Positions 8,598 through 17,828 of a stretch of DNA of 64,000 nt are shown here, one piece after another; positions within the stretch are counted from its first letter, which is position 1, and every line of letters starts with the position of its first letter. The translations under genes were made by a program, and so were the position numbers. The stretch spans positions 1 through 64,000 of the forward strand of contig CANBVJ010000007.1 in assembly GCA_947372865.1 (NCBI GenBank), written 5' to 3'. The DNA is from Comamonadaceae bacterium. GTDB lineage: Bacteria; Pseudomonadota; Gammaproteobacteria; Burkholderiales; Burkholderiaceae_C. The notes under the pieces are model-generated. The model was given only the letters and a program-made list of their open reading frames with translations, had not been told where the DNA came from and did no database searches.

Positions 8598-9377
8598 ATG
8601 CTCAAAACTGATACCGGCCCCGCCAGCACCAAGATTGCCGTCAAGGACCTGAACTTTTACTACGGCAAGTTCCACGCCCTCAAGGGCATTAACCTGAATA
8701 TTCCTGAAGGCAAAGTGACCGCCTTCATCGGCCCGTCGGGCTGCGGTAAATCGACCTTGTTGCGGGTTTTCAACCGCATGTTTGAGCTCTACCCCGAGCA
8801 GCGCGCCGAAGGCCAGATTATTCTGGACGGCGAAAACCTGCTCACCAGCAAGGAAGACGTGGCTTTGCTGCGCGCCAAGGTTGGCATGGTGTTTCAAAAG
8901 CCCACGCCCTTTCCCATGTCGATTTACGACAACATCGCGTTTGGCGTCAAACTGTTCGAGAACCTGAGCGCCACCGACATGGAAGAGCGTGTCGAATGGG
9001 CGCTGCGCAAGTCGGCGCTGTGGGGCGAGGTCAAGGACAAGCTCAACCAAAGCGGCTCCAGCCTGTCGGGCGGTCAGCAGCAGCGCCTGTGCATTGCGCG
9101 CGGCATTGCCATCAAGCCTGAAGTTTTGCTGCTGGATGAACCCTGTTCGGCCCTGGACCCGATTTCAACGGCCAAGGTCGAGGAGCTGATCGTCGAGCTC
9201 AAGACCGACTACACGGTGGTGATCGTCACCCACAACATGCAGCAAGCCGCGCGTTGTAGCGACTACACCGCCTATATGTACTTGGGCGACCTGATCGAAT
9301 TTGGTGCCACCGAACAAATGTTCTTCAAGCCCACGCGCAAGGAAACCGAAGACTACATCACCGGGCGCTTTGGCTGA
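8598..9377 (+). CDS. pstB: Phosphate ABC transporter ATP-binding protein
   Basis: ATPase of the Pst importer, 259 residues, standard length. Walker A is GPSGCGKST at 45-53, the ABC signature LSGGQQQR is at 156-163, Walker B with the catalytic Glu is [12 protein letters not shown], and the switch His is in VIVTHNMQQ. The text [12 protein letters not shown]-like start and the end [10 protein letters not shown] are characteristic of PstB. Lies 43 bases after pstA in the same operon. Confidence 0.98.
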   Translation: MLKTDTGPASTKIAVKDLNFYYGKFHALKGINLNIPEGKVTAFIGPSGCGKSTLLRVFNRMFELYPEQRAEGQIILDGENLLTSKEDVALLRAKVGMVFQKPTPFPMSIYDNIAFGVKLFENLSATDMEERVEWALRKSALWGEVKDKLNQSGSSLSGGQQQRLCIARGIAIKPEVLLLDEPCSALDPISTAKVEELIVELKTDYTVVIVTHNMQQAARCSDYTAYMYLGDLIEFGATEQMFFKPTRKETEDYITGRFG

Positions 9378-9448
9378 TCGCCGCTTTTTGCCCGCTATCG
9401 ACTTTGTATTGACCGCCCCGTCTCGCCCCCACCTTTGAGGAGTTCGCC

Positions 9449-10150
9449 ATGCCCGATAAACATCTATCCACCCAATTCGACAGTGAGTTGACCTCGGTTT
9501 CTTCCCAGGTCATGGAGCTCGGTGGTTTGGTTGAGTCCCAGATTCGCCAGGCCATTTATGCCTTGCAGCATTTCAACCTCGATGCCGCGCACGACGTGAC
9601 GGCCAACGAGACGCGCGTCAACGCCATGGAAATCGAAATCGACCGCGACCTTTCCTCCATCATCGCCCGGCGCCAGCCCACCGCGCGCGATTTGCGTTTG
9701 CTGATTGCCATCTCCAAAACCACAGCCAACCTGGAGCGCGTGGGCGACGAGGCCGAAAAAATCGCACGCATGGTGCGCTCCATCATCGAAAGCGGCGCGC
9801 CACGGTCCTTGCCTTCGCTGGAGCTGCGCTACGCTGCCGATTTGGCCTCTGGCCTGCTGAACAAGGCGCTCGACGCCTTTGCCCGCCTGGACGTGAACGC
9901 GGCGCTGAGCATCCTCAAAGAAGACGACCTGATTGACAAGGAATTTGACGGCTTTGTTCGCAAGCTCATCACCTACATGATGGAAGACCCGCGCACCATT
10001 TCCCCCAGCCTGGACTTGCTGTTTTTGGCCAAGGCCATTGAGCGCATCGGCGACCACGCCAAAAACATTGCCGAATTCATCATCTACGTGGTCAAGGGCG
10101 AAGACGTGCGCCACAGCTCCATCGACCGGATCGAGTCCGTCATCAAATGA
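9449..10150 (+). CDS. phoU: Phosphate signalling regulator PhoU
   Basis: Peripheral protein that links Pst transport to PhoR and keeps the Pho regulon off when phosphate is plentiful. The 233 residues form two repeated three-helix units; the metal-binding E/DxxxD signatures are seen in TTANLERVGDEAEKIA and in AKAIERIGDHAKNIAEF. The gene follows pstB after 71 bases, with AGGAG before the ATG, and its end overlaps the phoB start by four bases, coupling the negative regulator to the two-component system. Confidence 0.97.
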   Translation: MPDKHLSTQFDSELTSVSSQVMELGGLVESQIRQAIYALQHFNLDAAHDVTANETRVNAMEIEIDRDLSSIIARRQPTARDLRLLIAISKTTANLERVGDEAEKIARMVRSIIESGAPRSLPSLELRYAADLASGLLNKALDAFARLDVNAALSILKEDDLIDKEFDGFVRKLITYMMEDPRTISPSLDLLFLAKAIERIGDHAKNIAEFIIYVVKGEDVRHSSIDRIESVIK

Positions 10151-10875
10151 GAAATATGCCCGCCGTCCTGGTGGTCGAAGATGAGCCAGCGATCGCCGAG
10201 CTGATCGCGGTCAACCTGCGTCACAACGGCTTTCGCCCGACCTGGGCCATGGACAGCGTCAGCGCCCAGCGCGAAATTGACGCAGCCTTGCCCGATCTGA
10301 TTCTGCTGGACTGGATGCTCCCGGGCGAAAGCGGCCTGTCCCTGGCCAAGCGCTGGCGCGCCAACGAGCGAACCAAGGCCGTGCCCTTGATCATGCTTAC
10401 CGCCCGGGGCGACGAGGCGGACCGCGTAGCCGGCCTGGACGCTGGGGCGGACGACTACATCTCCAAGCCCTTTTCCACCAAAGAGCTGCTCGCGCGCGTG
10501 CGCGCCGTGCTGCGTCGCCACAGCCCGGAGCCCAGTGGCGAAGCCATTGTCATTGCCGGCCTGAGCCTGGACTCGGCCACACACCGGGTTTCCTTTGCCG
10601 ACCAGGCGCTCAAGCTGGGCCCCACCGAGTTCAAATTGCTGCATTACCTGATGGGCCACGCGGAGCGGGTCCACAGCCGTGGCCAGTTGCTCGACAAGGT
10701 CTGGGGCGACCACGTCTACATCGAAGAGCGCACCGTGGACGTGCACGTCAAGCGCCTGCGCGAGGCCTTGGGTGCTGCCGGAGCCATGGTGGAAACCGTG
10801 CGTGGCGCGGGCTACCGTCTGACGGCCAAGCCCGTGGTGCCGGTTGCGCTTGCTGCCAAAGCGATGGCGGGATAA
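10147..10875 (+). CDS. phoB: Phosphate regulon response regulator PhoB
   Basis: Transcription factor that binds Pho boxes when phosphorylated by PhoR. 242 residues: a receiver domain (acid pocket Glu11-Asp12, phosphoacceptor Asp55 in LILLDWMLPG, LMLTARG and the conserved Lys in YISKPFS) and an OmpR-type winged helix from about 130 with GPTEFKLLHYLM and RTVDVHVKRLR. GESGLSLAKRWR matches PhoB rather than other OmpR members. Start overlaps the phoU stop; phoR follows after three bases. Confidence 0.97.
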   Translation: MRNMPAVLVVEDEPAIAELIAVNLRHNGFRPTWAMDSVSAQREIDAALPDLILLDWMLPGESGLSLAKRWRANERTKAVPLIMLTARGDEADRVAGLDAGADDYISKPFSTKELLARVRAVLRRHSPEPSGEAIVIAGLSLDSATHRVSFADQALKLGPTEFKLLHYLMGHAERVHSRGQLLDKVWGDHVYIEERTVDVHVKRLREALGAAGAMVETVRGAGYRLTAKPVVPVALAAKAMAG

Positions 10876-10878
10876 GCC

Positions 10879-12264
10879 TTGACTTCGCGCATGCTAGGGC
10901 GGCTGTTCTCGTTCGCCCTTTTTCAAATCGTTGGGGCGGTCTTTGGCTGGTGGTTTGGCCGCAGTTTTATGCCCCTGACGGCTCCGATGCTCCCACCCAT
11001 GTTGCTTTGCGCGCTGGTGTCGAGCTACTTCTGGCTGGTGCTGGACGTAGCACTGGGCATGCGGGTCTTGCGCTGGCTCAGCAGCGGCGACACGCTGCAA
11101 ACCCAGGTGGGTTTTGGCCTGTGGGGCGAAATATCCGACCGTGTGCGGCGCCTGGCCCGCTCGCGCGAGCGGGCGGTTCAGCAGCGTGACGGCCGCTTCC
11201 AGGACTTTTTGGCGGCCATGCAGGCCTCGCCTAACGGCGTGGTGCTGCTGGATGACGATTTGCGCATCGAGTGGTTCAACCAGTCCGCCCAATCGCATTT
11301 CGGCCTGGAGGGAACACGGGATCTATTCCAGCACTTTGGCAATCTGGTGCGCGACCCCGGCTTTGCCGCTTACCTGGCCACCGGGGACTTTCAGAGCGAC
11401 GTGCTCATGCCCGGGCGCGCCAGCACCTCAGCCAAGCCCGTGCGCCTGTCGGTGCATATGCACCCGTATGGCGATGGCCGGCGTCTGCTGCTTTCGCGCG
11501 ACGTTACTGCCGTGGAGCAGGCCGAGGCCATGCGCCGCGACTTTGTGGCCAACGTATCGCACGAAATCCGCACGCCTTTGACGGTGCTCTCGGGCTTTGT
11601 CGAGACCTTGCAAAGCCTGAACCTGACCGAGCAAGAGCGCGTGCGCTATCTGCATTTGATGGCGCAGCAGGCCGAGCGCATGCAGTCGCTGGTGAGCGAT
11701 TTGCTGACGCTCTCTCGCTTGGAGGGCAGCCCACTGCCGTCGGCACAGGAATGGGTGCCCATGGCGTCGATTTTTGAGCAATGCCACCAAGAGGCAACCG
11801 AACTCTCGCGCGTGCTCTGGGGCAATCCGCAGCGCCTGCATTTTGAAATCGCGCCCGACATCGCCGTGGCTGGGTCCGCCACTGAATTGCACAGCGCCTT
11901 GCTCAACCTGATTGGCAACGCGGTGCGCTACACGCCTGAGGGCAAGAACATTTTTGTGCGCTGGCAGGCGCAAGCCGACGGTGGCGCTGAATTCGCGGTA
12001 CGTGATGAAGGCGTTGGCATTGCCGCAGAGCACATTCCCCGCCTGACCGAGCGCTTTTACCGCGTAGACCGCAGCCGTTCGCGCGAGACTGGCGGCACCG
12101 GTCTGGGCTTGGCCATCGTCAAACACGTGTCGCAGCGCCACGGCGCGGAGTTATCGATTGCCAGCACGCCAGGGCAGGGTTCCACGTTTACCGTGCGCTT
12201 TCCTGCCTCACGGGTTCGGCTGCCTGCCGTAGCGGGCAGCGAAAGCCTTAGCGACGTTGCATAA
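10879..12264 (+). CDS. phoR: Phosphate regulon sensor histidine kinase PhoR
   Basis: Membrane histidine kinase partner of PhoB, 461 residues. N-terminal hydrophobic hairpin at about 10-60, a PAS domain (LDDDLRIEWFNQSAQ), the dimerisation H-box FVANVSHEIRTPL (phosphoacceptor His228 from this start) and the ATP-binding domain with N-box NLIGNAVRYTPEG and GTGLGLAIVKH. The TTG at 10879 fits the tight three-base gap after phoB; an ATG at 10891 is the alternative and would remove four residues. The 3' end overlaps by 17 bases with the convergent membrane-protein gene. Confidence 0.96.
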   Translation: MTSRMLGRLFSFALFQIVGAVFGWWFGRSFMPLTAPMLPPMLLCALVSSYFWLVLDVALGMRVLRWLSSGDTLQTQVGFGLWGEISDRVRRLARSRERAVQQRDGRFQDFLAAMQASPNGVVLLDDDLRIEWFNQSAQSHFGLEGTRDLFQHFGNLVRDPGFAAYLATGDFQSDVLMPGRASTSAKPVRLSVHMHPYGDGRRLLLSRDVTAVEQAEAMRRDFVANVSHEIRTPLTVLSGFVETLQSLNLTEQERVRYLHLMAQQAERMQSLVSDLLTLSRLEGSPLPSAQEWVPMASIFEQCHQEATELSRVLWGNPQRLHFEIAPDIAVAGSATELHSALLNLIGNAVRYTPEGKNIFVRWQAQADGGAEFAVRDEGVGIAAEHIPRLTERFYRVDRSRSRETGGTGLGLAIVKHVSQRHGAELSIASTPGQGSTFTVRFPASRVRLPAVAGSESLSDVA

Positions 12265-13936
12265 GCCAGACGGCGTCGCTTCCATCGGCGGGGTGCTGGA
12301 CCAATGCCTTGGCATTCCAGACAGCGCGGTCCACGGTGGGGGGCACCTCGCCGCTGGCGGTAGGGCCCGCAAGCAGCCAAGCGCAGCGCACCAGCGAGCC
12401 GCTGCCGACCAAAGGCAGATGGCCGTACCACTGCAAGGCCGCAATCTGGCTGGTGCCCAAACCTTGCACTTCAACGCAGCCCGGCTTGTCAATTTTCGCG
12501 CTCAGGCCTTCTACAAAGCGCGTGTAGCCCTGGGTGTAGTCCAGCAAAGGCAGCCACAGCGTCATCAGCAGCAGCCAGCACCAGACGGCACCTCCGGCGG
12601 GTAGGGCCAAACTTTTCCATAGCGCCGCCCGCTGGCGGCTGGTGCGCCAGCGCACCAGCGCGGCCCAAAAGCCCGTGGCTGCCAGCGCCAGCAGCAGCGC
12701 GAGCCCTGAAAACTCCGGCACAAAACCCGGCGCCAGCCGTGCCACATTGGCTGCAGGCTGGCTGGGAAAACCAGTTTGCATGGCCAGCCACACCACCCAG
12801 ATGGTGAATCCGCAGCCCGAAAAGAAGAGCAAAGTAAACCAGTCCACCAGCGAGGCCATTTGCCGCTGCAGCGTGGGCAGCGCAAAAGCCGCCAAGCTGG
12901 CAATCGCGGGCAGTGCCAGCAACAAGGTGCGGTCCGAGGAGCCGGTAAATAGCGTGGCAAGCAGCGTGACGCAAAGCAGCCACAGCGGCAGCGCAATGTG
13001 GCGGCTGCCGATGTGCTTGCGCCAGCGCACGACCGCCCAGCCTGCCAGCGGCCACGCCGGCCAGGTAAACCAGACCAGCAATTGCGCGTAGCCGTTCCAG
13101 TCAATCCACAGCGCCTGCGGCGAAATGATTTTCCATTGCCAAAGCTGCAACACGGTGGCCAGCGCCGCGCTGTATAGGCAGGCTAGCAACAGCGTCAGGC
13201 CGCCTCGGCGGTCGCGCAGCACGGCAGCAGCGTCGCGCTGGGTGCCACCCCCCATCGCCGTTATTACGGCGCAGCCCAGACCAAAGAAGAACGCCAGCAT
13301 GGGCGCACCGCAGAGCGCCAGGCCCGCCAATCCCAGCACGGACGCGGGGCCGGCCAGGCGCGGGCGGTAGGGCAGCGCGCTCACACCATAAAAATACAGG
13401 CCCATGAAGCCGAGTTGGGCCAGCGCCGGCGTTGTCTCGTGTCCAAGTTGCGCCAGTCCCAGACAGGCGACAAAGGCCAGTAAGCCGCCATCTGCCACGG
13501 TGCGCGCATAGTCGTTGGGCTGGGCCTGGCCGCCAAAGGCAAAGGCCACGGGTTGGGCCTGCGGGCTTTTCGCCAGGTAATAAGTGCCGTACCAGGTGGC
13601 CGCCATGGCCAGCGCCAGCAGCAGGGCAAACGGCAGGCGGATCAGCCACAGCGCCACATCGGCGTTGGGGGCGAGCTGCAGCATCCAGGCACCCAGCCAA
13701 TAGGGCAGCAGCGCGTCGTATTCAGAGGCAATACCCAGCAGCGTGGGGTGCCACCAGTTGGAGCGGCCCGTAGCCAGCTCCGCCATAAAGCCCAGGGCCG
13801 CCATGTCGGCGCTTTTCCAGCCGCCGCGCCCGATAAAGCCGGCCAGCACATATACAACGCACAGGCCTAGCAGCGCTGCGCGCGGCAAACGTTTGACTGC
13901 GGCCTGGGCTACAACGGCGGGGGTGGTGGTTTGCAC
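12248..13936 (-). CDS. Polytopic membrane protein, glycosyltransferase-39/ArnT-like
   Basis: A 562-residue inner-membrane protein with about a dozen hydrophobic segments and a soluble C-terminal stretch from about 470. The N-terminal loop GRGGWKSADMAALGFMAELATGRSNWWHP is placed like the catalytic loop of GT-C family enzymes (ArnT/PMT type, which use polyprenyl-phosphate sugars), but the classic Asp-Glu pair is not present: it reads SADMAA. So membership is by topology and position, and activity is uncertain. Convergent with phoR, overlapping it by 17 bases; no functional link to phosphate can be read. Confidence 0.7.
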   Translation of the reverse strand: MQTTTPAVVAQAAVKRLPRAALLGLCVVYVLAGFIGRGGWKSADMAALGFMAELATGRSNWWHPTLLGIASEYDALLPYWLGAWMLQLAPNADVALWLIRLPFALLLALAMAATWYGTYYLAKSPQAQPVAFAFGGQAQPNDYARTVADGGLLAFVACLGLAQLGHETTPALAQLGFMGLYFYGVSALPYRPRLAGPASVLGLAGLALCGAPMLAFFFGLGCAVITAMGGGTQRDAAAVLRDRRGGLTLLLACLYSAALATVLQLWQWKIISPQALWIDWNGYAQLLVWFTWPAWPLAGWAVVRWRKHIGSRHIALPLWLLCVTLLATLFTGSSDRTLLLALPAIASLAAFALPTLQRQMASLVDWFTLLFFSGCGFTIWVVWLAMQTGFPSQPAANVARLAPGFVPEFSGLALLLALAATGFWAALVRWRTSRQRAALWKSLALPAGGAVWCWLLLMTLWLPLLDYTQGYTRFVEGLSAKIDKPGCVEVQGLGTSQIAALQWYGHLPLVGSGSLVRCAWLLAGPTASGEVPPTVDRAVWNAKALVQHPADGSDAVWLMQRR

Positions 13937-13954
13937 TATTTGAAGGTCTCAAAT

Positions 13955-13989
13955 AAAAAAAGCAGCCAGGAAAACCGGGCTGCTTTTTG
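13955..13989 (-). terminator. Intrinsic terminator after rpmE2
   Basis: AAAGCAGCC and GGGCTGCTTT pair around a short loop, with a long T-run on the minus strand just after the end of rpmE2. A shorter T-run on the other side makes it partly bidirectional. Confidence 0.8.
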
Positions 13990-14021
13990 GGGAATCAACC
14001 GGACGCGAGCCCGGTGTGATC

Positions 14022-14288
14022 TCACTTGGCGGCGGTGAGGCTGGTCTTGCCGAAACGGTTGCGGAATTTTTCCACGCGTCCGCCCATGTTGTCCACCGAC
14101 TTTTGCGTGCCGGTGTAGAAAGGGTGAGATTCGCTGGAAGTATCAAGCTTGTACAGCGGCAGTTCGCGACCGTCTTCCATCTTGATCATTTCCTTGGTGT
14201 TGGCGCACGAACGGGTGACAAACTTGAAGTTGTTTGACAGGTCCATGAAGCACACTTCGCGGTAGTTGGGGTGAATTCCAGCTTTCAT
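14022..14288 (-). CDS. rpmE2: 50S ribosomal protein L31 type B
   Basis: Ribosomal protein L31 of 88 residues. It begins [16 protein letters not shown] and ends with the FRNRFG segment of L31; [17 protein letters not shown] is the conserved centre. The zinc CxxC pair of type A is absent and the extra central loop ([12 protein letters not shown]) is present, so this is type B. I chose the ATG at 14288, where the family starts and GGA lies eight bases before it; an ATG at 14300 would add four residues. A minus-strand TATACT at 14387-14382 may be its -10. Confidence 0.95.
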   Translation of the reverse strand: MKAGIHPNYREVCFMDLSNNFKFVTRSCANTKEMIKMEDGRELPLYKLDTSSESHPFYTGTQKSVDNMGGRVEKFRNRFGKTSLTAAK

Positions 14289-14403
14289 ATTTTTATCCAT
14301 CAGTTGCGGCAGCCGCATCAGGCCCTCGGGCAAACCATTGCCCAATCCAAAACCCGGTGTACTTATCGCGTAAAGCCTCAGAGTATAAACCAGCCGCAGG
14401 CGC

Positions 14404-15666
14404 TTAGCCGCCGCGGCGCATCATGTCAAAAAACTCGCTGTTCGTTTTGGTGGCGCGCATTTGCTTGAGCACCATTTCCATGGCTTCGATTTCGTCCATG
14501 TTGTACAGAAACTGGCGCAGGATGCGGGTTTTTTGCAAAATATCGGGTGCCAGCAGCAGCTCTTCACGCCGCGTGCCGCTGCGGTTGAGCTGGATGGACG
14601 GAAACACGCGCTTTTCGTACAAGCGGCGGTCCAGGTGGATTTCGGAGTTGCCGGTACCCTTGAACTCTTCAAAAATCACCTCGTCCATGCGGCTGCCGGT
14701 ATCGATCAGGGCGGTGGCGATGATGGTCAACGAGCCGCCTTCTTCGACATTGCGCGCCGCGCCCAAGAAACGCTTGGGCCGCTGCAATGCGTTGGAGTCC
14801 ACGCCGCCGGTCAACACCTTGCCGGAGGAGGGCACCACGTTGTTGTAGGCGCGCGCCAGGCGGGTGATGGAGTCCAGCAAAATCACCACGTCTTTTTTCA
14901 GTTCGACCAGGCGTTTGGCGCGCTCAATCACCATTTCGGCCACGTGCACGTGGCGCGAAGCCGGTTCGTCAAAGGTAGACGCAATCACTTCGCCCTTGAC
15001 GGTGCGCTGCATCTCGGTCACTTCTTCAGGGCGCTCGTCCACCAGCAAAACCATCATGTGGCTGTCGGGGTAATTGGCAGAAATCGCGTGGGCGATGTGC
15101 TGCATCATCACCGTTTTGCCGCTTTTGGGCGGCGCCACCAGCAAGGCGCGCTGGCCTTTGCCGATGGGAGCGATGATGTCGATGATGCGGCCCGTGATGT
15201 TTTCGTCGCTCTTGTTGTCCTGTTCCAGGCGCATTTGCACCTTGGGGAACAGCGGCGTCAAGTTCTCGAACATCACCTTGTGTTTATTGCTCTCGGGCGA
15301 GTCGCCGTTGACCTTGTCGAGCTTGTTCAGGGCAAAGTAGCGCTCGCCGTCTTTGGGCGTGCGCACTTCGCCTTCAATCATGTCGCCGGTGTGCAGGTTA
15401 AAGCGGCGCACCTGGCTGGGGCTGATGTAGATGTCGTCGGTGCTGGCGGTGTAGCTGGTATCGGGGCTGCGCAAAAAGCCAAACCCGTCGGGCAAAATTT
15501 CCAGCACGCCATCGGCAATGATCTGCTCGCCGGTTCGGGCGCGCTTTTTGATGATGGCGAACATCAACTCCTGCTTGCGCATGCGGCCCGTGTTTTCAAT
15601 TTCAAGCTCTTCGGCTTGTTTCAGGACTTCTGACACATGCAGTGCCTTGAGTTCGTTTAAGTGCAT
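14404..15666 (-). CDS. rho: Transcription termination factor Rho
   Basis: Hexameric RNA helicase that ends transcription, 420 residues, the usual size. The N-terminal Rho_N helices ([14 protein letters not shown]) are followed by the cold-shock-like RNA-binding domain with [10 protein letters not shown] (60-69). The RecA-like domain has Walker A APPKSGKT at 178-185 and [15 protein letters not shown]; the Q-loop/R-loop region near [11 protein letters not shown] is intact. Placed downstream of trxA, as in many proteobacteria, but a terminator lies between them. Confidence 0.98.
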   Translation of the reverse strand: MHLNELKALHVSEVLKQAEELEIENTGRMRKQELMFAIIKKRARTGEQIIADGVLEILPDGFGFLRSPDTSYTASTDDIYISPSQVRRFNLHTGDMIEGEVRTPKDGERYFALNKLDKVNGDSPESNKHKVMFENLTPLFPKVQMRLEQDNKSDENITGRIIDIIAPIGKGQRALLVAPPKSGKTVMMQHIAHAISANYPDSHMMVLLVDERPEEVTEMQRTVKGEVIASTFDEPASRHVHVAEMVIERAKRLVELKKDVVILLDSITRLARAYNNVVPSSGKVLTGGVDSNALQRPKRFLGAARNVEEGGSLTIIATALIDTGSRMDEVIFEEFKGTGNSEIHLDRRLYEKRVFPSIQLNRSGTRREELLLAPDILQKTRILRQFLYNMDEIEAMEMVLKQMRATKTNSEFFDMMRRGG

Positions 15667-15848
15667 GGAATGGTTCCCGTGGGGGAGGTTGACCGAAATT
15701 TCGGGGGTGGCAAAAAATCAGGGGAAAGTCGGGGGAGTGCGGCAATGCAAGAGGCGACTCTTATTTGTCCGCGTTCGTCACCTGTTTTGGGGTGACCATC
15801 TGTAGAAGATGTGTGAACGGGATAATTATGACAGGAAATCCGCAGGCA

Positions 15849-15877
15849 AAATAAAACCGGGCGCACCCGGTTGTTTT
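15849..15877 (-). terminator. Intrinsic terminator after trxA
   Basis: On the minus strand AACCGGG and CCCGGTT form a seven-pair stem with a four-base loop, followed by TTTTATTTT. It separates trxA from rho, so rho probably has its own promoter in 15670-15845. Confidence 0.75.
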
Positions 15878-15931
15878 GTCTGACCTGCGTCAGCAAAACA
15901 CCCCGCGCGCCGCAAGACGCCGGGGCGCCAA

Positions 15932-16261
15932 TTACATCTGTTCGTCGATAAAGGCGATGAGCTGGGACTTGCTCAGGGCGCCCACTTTGGTGGCCGCCAG
16001 TTTGCCGTCCTTGAACAACATCAGCGTGGGAATGCCGCGAATGCCGAACTTGGCAGGAATCTCGCGGTTCTCGTCCACATTCATCTTGGCGATTTGCAGT
16101 TTGCCTTCGTAAGCCACCGACACTTCGTCCAGAATGGGGGCAATCATCTTGCAAGGGCCGCACCATTCGGCCCAGTAGTCCACCAAAATGGGCTGCACCG
16201 ATTGAAGTACATCGGCTTCAAAGGTTGCATCGGTGACGTGTTTGACGAGATCGCTGGCCAT
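15932..16261 (-). CDS. trxA: Thioredoxin
   Basis: General protein disulfide reductase of 109 residues. The redox motif WCGPC is at 33-37 (Cys34, Cys37) and the cis-Pro loop is [11 protein letters not shown]. The start is the ATG at 16261, with AAGGA eight bases upstream; the frame stays open further upstream but is not thioredoxin-like. Length and sequence match TrxA rather than the shorter or two-domain relatives. Confidence 0.98.
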   Translation of the reverse strand: MASDLVKHVTDATFEADVLQSVQPILVDYWAEWCGPCKMIAPILDEVSVAYEGKLQIAKMNVDENREIPAKFGIRGIPTLMLFKDGKLAATKVGALSKSQLIAFIDEQM

Positions 16262-16403
16262 AAAAATATTCCTTCGGGGGTGGTGGGTGCTACAGGATTG
16301 AAATCGATTGTGACAGAAAGCAAACAAGGACTGGCCCCAAGCCTCACTATGAACGGTATAGAAAAAATTGCCAGCGCGCGCTGCGCTGGCGCACTTCCAA
16401 GCA

Positions 16404-17678
16404 ATGAACGGGCGCACCATGCAAGTTGAACTCCCGGTGGTTGTGGTGGGCGGCGGCCCCGCCGGTTTGATGGCTGCGCAGCAGCTCAGCCAGGCGGGCC
16501 ACGCTGTGCATCTGTTTGACGCCATGCCCACGGTGGGCCGCAAGTTCTTGCTCGCGGGCAAGGGCGGCCTGAACCTGACGCATTCGGAGGCGCCAGACGC
16601 CTTTGCCAGCCGCTTTGGCGCGCGCCGCCTCCAATTGGAGCCTCTGCTGCACGACTTTGACGCCTACGCCGTGCGCGCCTGGGCCCAAAGCCTGGGCGTG
16701 GAGACTTTTGTTGGTTCGTCGGGTCGGGTTTTCCCCAAGGACCTGAAGGCTGCGCCCCTGTTGCGCGCCTGGCTGGCAAGCCTGCGCCACCCGGCGCAAG
16801 GCGCGCCGGTGCAGTTTTACATGCGCCACCGCTGGACCGGTTGGAACGGGCAAGGCGATCTGACCTTTGCGGCGCCGGCGGGCGAGGTCTGCGTGCAAGC
16901 CAAGGCGGTCGTGCTGGCGCTGGGCGGCGGCAGTTGGGCGCGTTTGGGGTCAGACGGCGCCTGGGTGACGCTGCTGCAGTCGCGCGGCGTGGATGTGTCG
17001 CCCTTGTTACCCGCCAATTGCGGTTTTGACGTGGCTGGCGGCTGGAGCCCGTTTTTTGCCGAGAAATTTGCCGGTCTGCCCTTTAAAACGGTGGCCATCA
17101 CCGTGCCGGGTGATCACGCTGATTCGGCACCGTTATTTCAGCGCAAAGGCGAATTTGTGGCCACCGCCACGGGTGTGGAGGGCAGCCTGATTTACGCCGC
17201 CTCGCAGGCGTTGCGGGACGCGCTGCTGCGGGCGGGGCGGGCTGACTTTTTGCTGGATTTGCTGCCCGACATGACCCACGAGCGCGTATTGGCCGAAGTG
17301 CGCCACCCGCGCGGCTCGCGTTCACTTTCCAGTCACTTGAAAAGCCGCTTGCATTTGGACGGCATCAAGGCGGCTGTTCTGCGTGAGTGTTTGCCCAAAG
17401 CCAGTTTTGACGACGCGGTGGCGTTGGCTGCGGGTATCAAGGCGGTGCCGATTTCCCTGCAGGCGGCGCGCCCCATCGACGAGGCGATCAGCAGCGCAGG
17501 CGGCGTGCGCTTTGAGGCATTGAGCGCTGGCTTGATGGTGCAGCAGCTGCCGGGCATGTTTTGCGCCGGTGAAATGCTCGATTGGGAGGCGCCGACCGGC
17601 GGCTACCTGCTCAGTGCGTCGCTGGCCACCGGGCGCCGGGCGGCGCTAGGGGTGCTGGACTACTTGAACAAAAAATGA
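16404..17678 (+). CDS. FAD-dependent oxidoreductase of the HI0933/BaiN (TIGR03862-like) family
   Basis: Uncharacterised flavoprotein of about 424 residues. The N-terminal FAD Rossmann motif is [16 protein letters not shown], followed by [18 protein letters not shown], the family's second signature. The C-terminus has [19 protein letters not shown], the FAD-closing loop. Members include a bile-acid enzyme, but the housekeeping members in proteobacteria have no proven substrate. The start at 16404 was taken because the Rossmann motif then begins near residue 11; 16419 (ATG) is equally possible, and a TTG at 16368 is less likely. Confidence 0.85.
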   Translation: MNGRTMQVELPVVVVGGGPAGLMAAQQLSQAGHAVHLFDAMPTVGRKFLLAGKGGLNLTHSEAPDAFASRFGARRLQLEPLLHDFDAYAVRAWAQSLGVETFVGSSGRVFPKDLKAAPLLRAWLASLRHPAQGAPVQFYMRHRWTGWNGQGDLTFAAPAGEVCVQAKAVVLALGGGSWARLGSDGAWVTLLQSRGVDVSPLLPANCGFDVAGGWSPFFAEKFAGLPFKTVAITVPGDHADSAPLFQRKGEFVATATGVEGSLIYAASQALRDALLRAGRADFLLDLLPDMTHERVLAEVRHPRGSRSLSSHLKSRLHLDGIKAAVLRECLPKASFDDAVALAAGIKAVPISLQAARPIDEAISSAGGVRFEALSAGLMVQQLPGMFCAGEMLDWEAPTGGYLLSASLATGRRAALGVLDYLNKK

Positions 17679-17680
17679 GG

Positions 17681-17781
17681 GGTTGACGAGCCTTACCCCG
17701 GCACTGGCTCTACAGTTAGGGCTGCTTGGTTCCCCATCTGACCCGGTTGGCCGCTTCACCATGCGAGGAGGCCCGTCAAGG
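17681..17781 (-). ncRNA. ffs: Signal recognition particle RNA, bacterial small (4.5S) type
   Basis: RNA part of the SRP, which binds Ffh and targets membrane proteins. On the minus strand the conserved apical core reads GTCAG, then GGGGAACC, then AAGCAGCC, the Ffh-binding motif with its GGAA tetraloop. The two ends pair: TTGACGGGCCT (5') with AGGCTCGTCAA (3'), giving a hairpin of about 100 nucleotides. A T-run (17676-17671) follows the 3' end as terminator, and TACAAT (17790-17785) is a good -10. The gene is divergent from dnaX, whose neighbourhood commonly holds ffs, and its ends are approximate to a few bases. Confidence 0.88.
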
Positions 17782-17828
17782 CGAATTGTAATGCCAGGCC
17801 TGTTCGCGCGCACCCGTAGAATCAGGTG

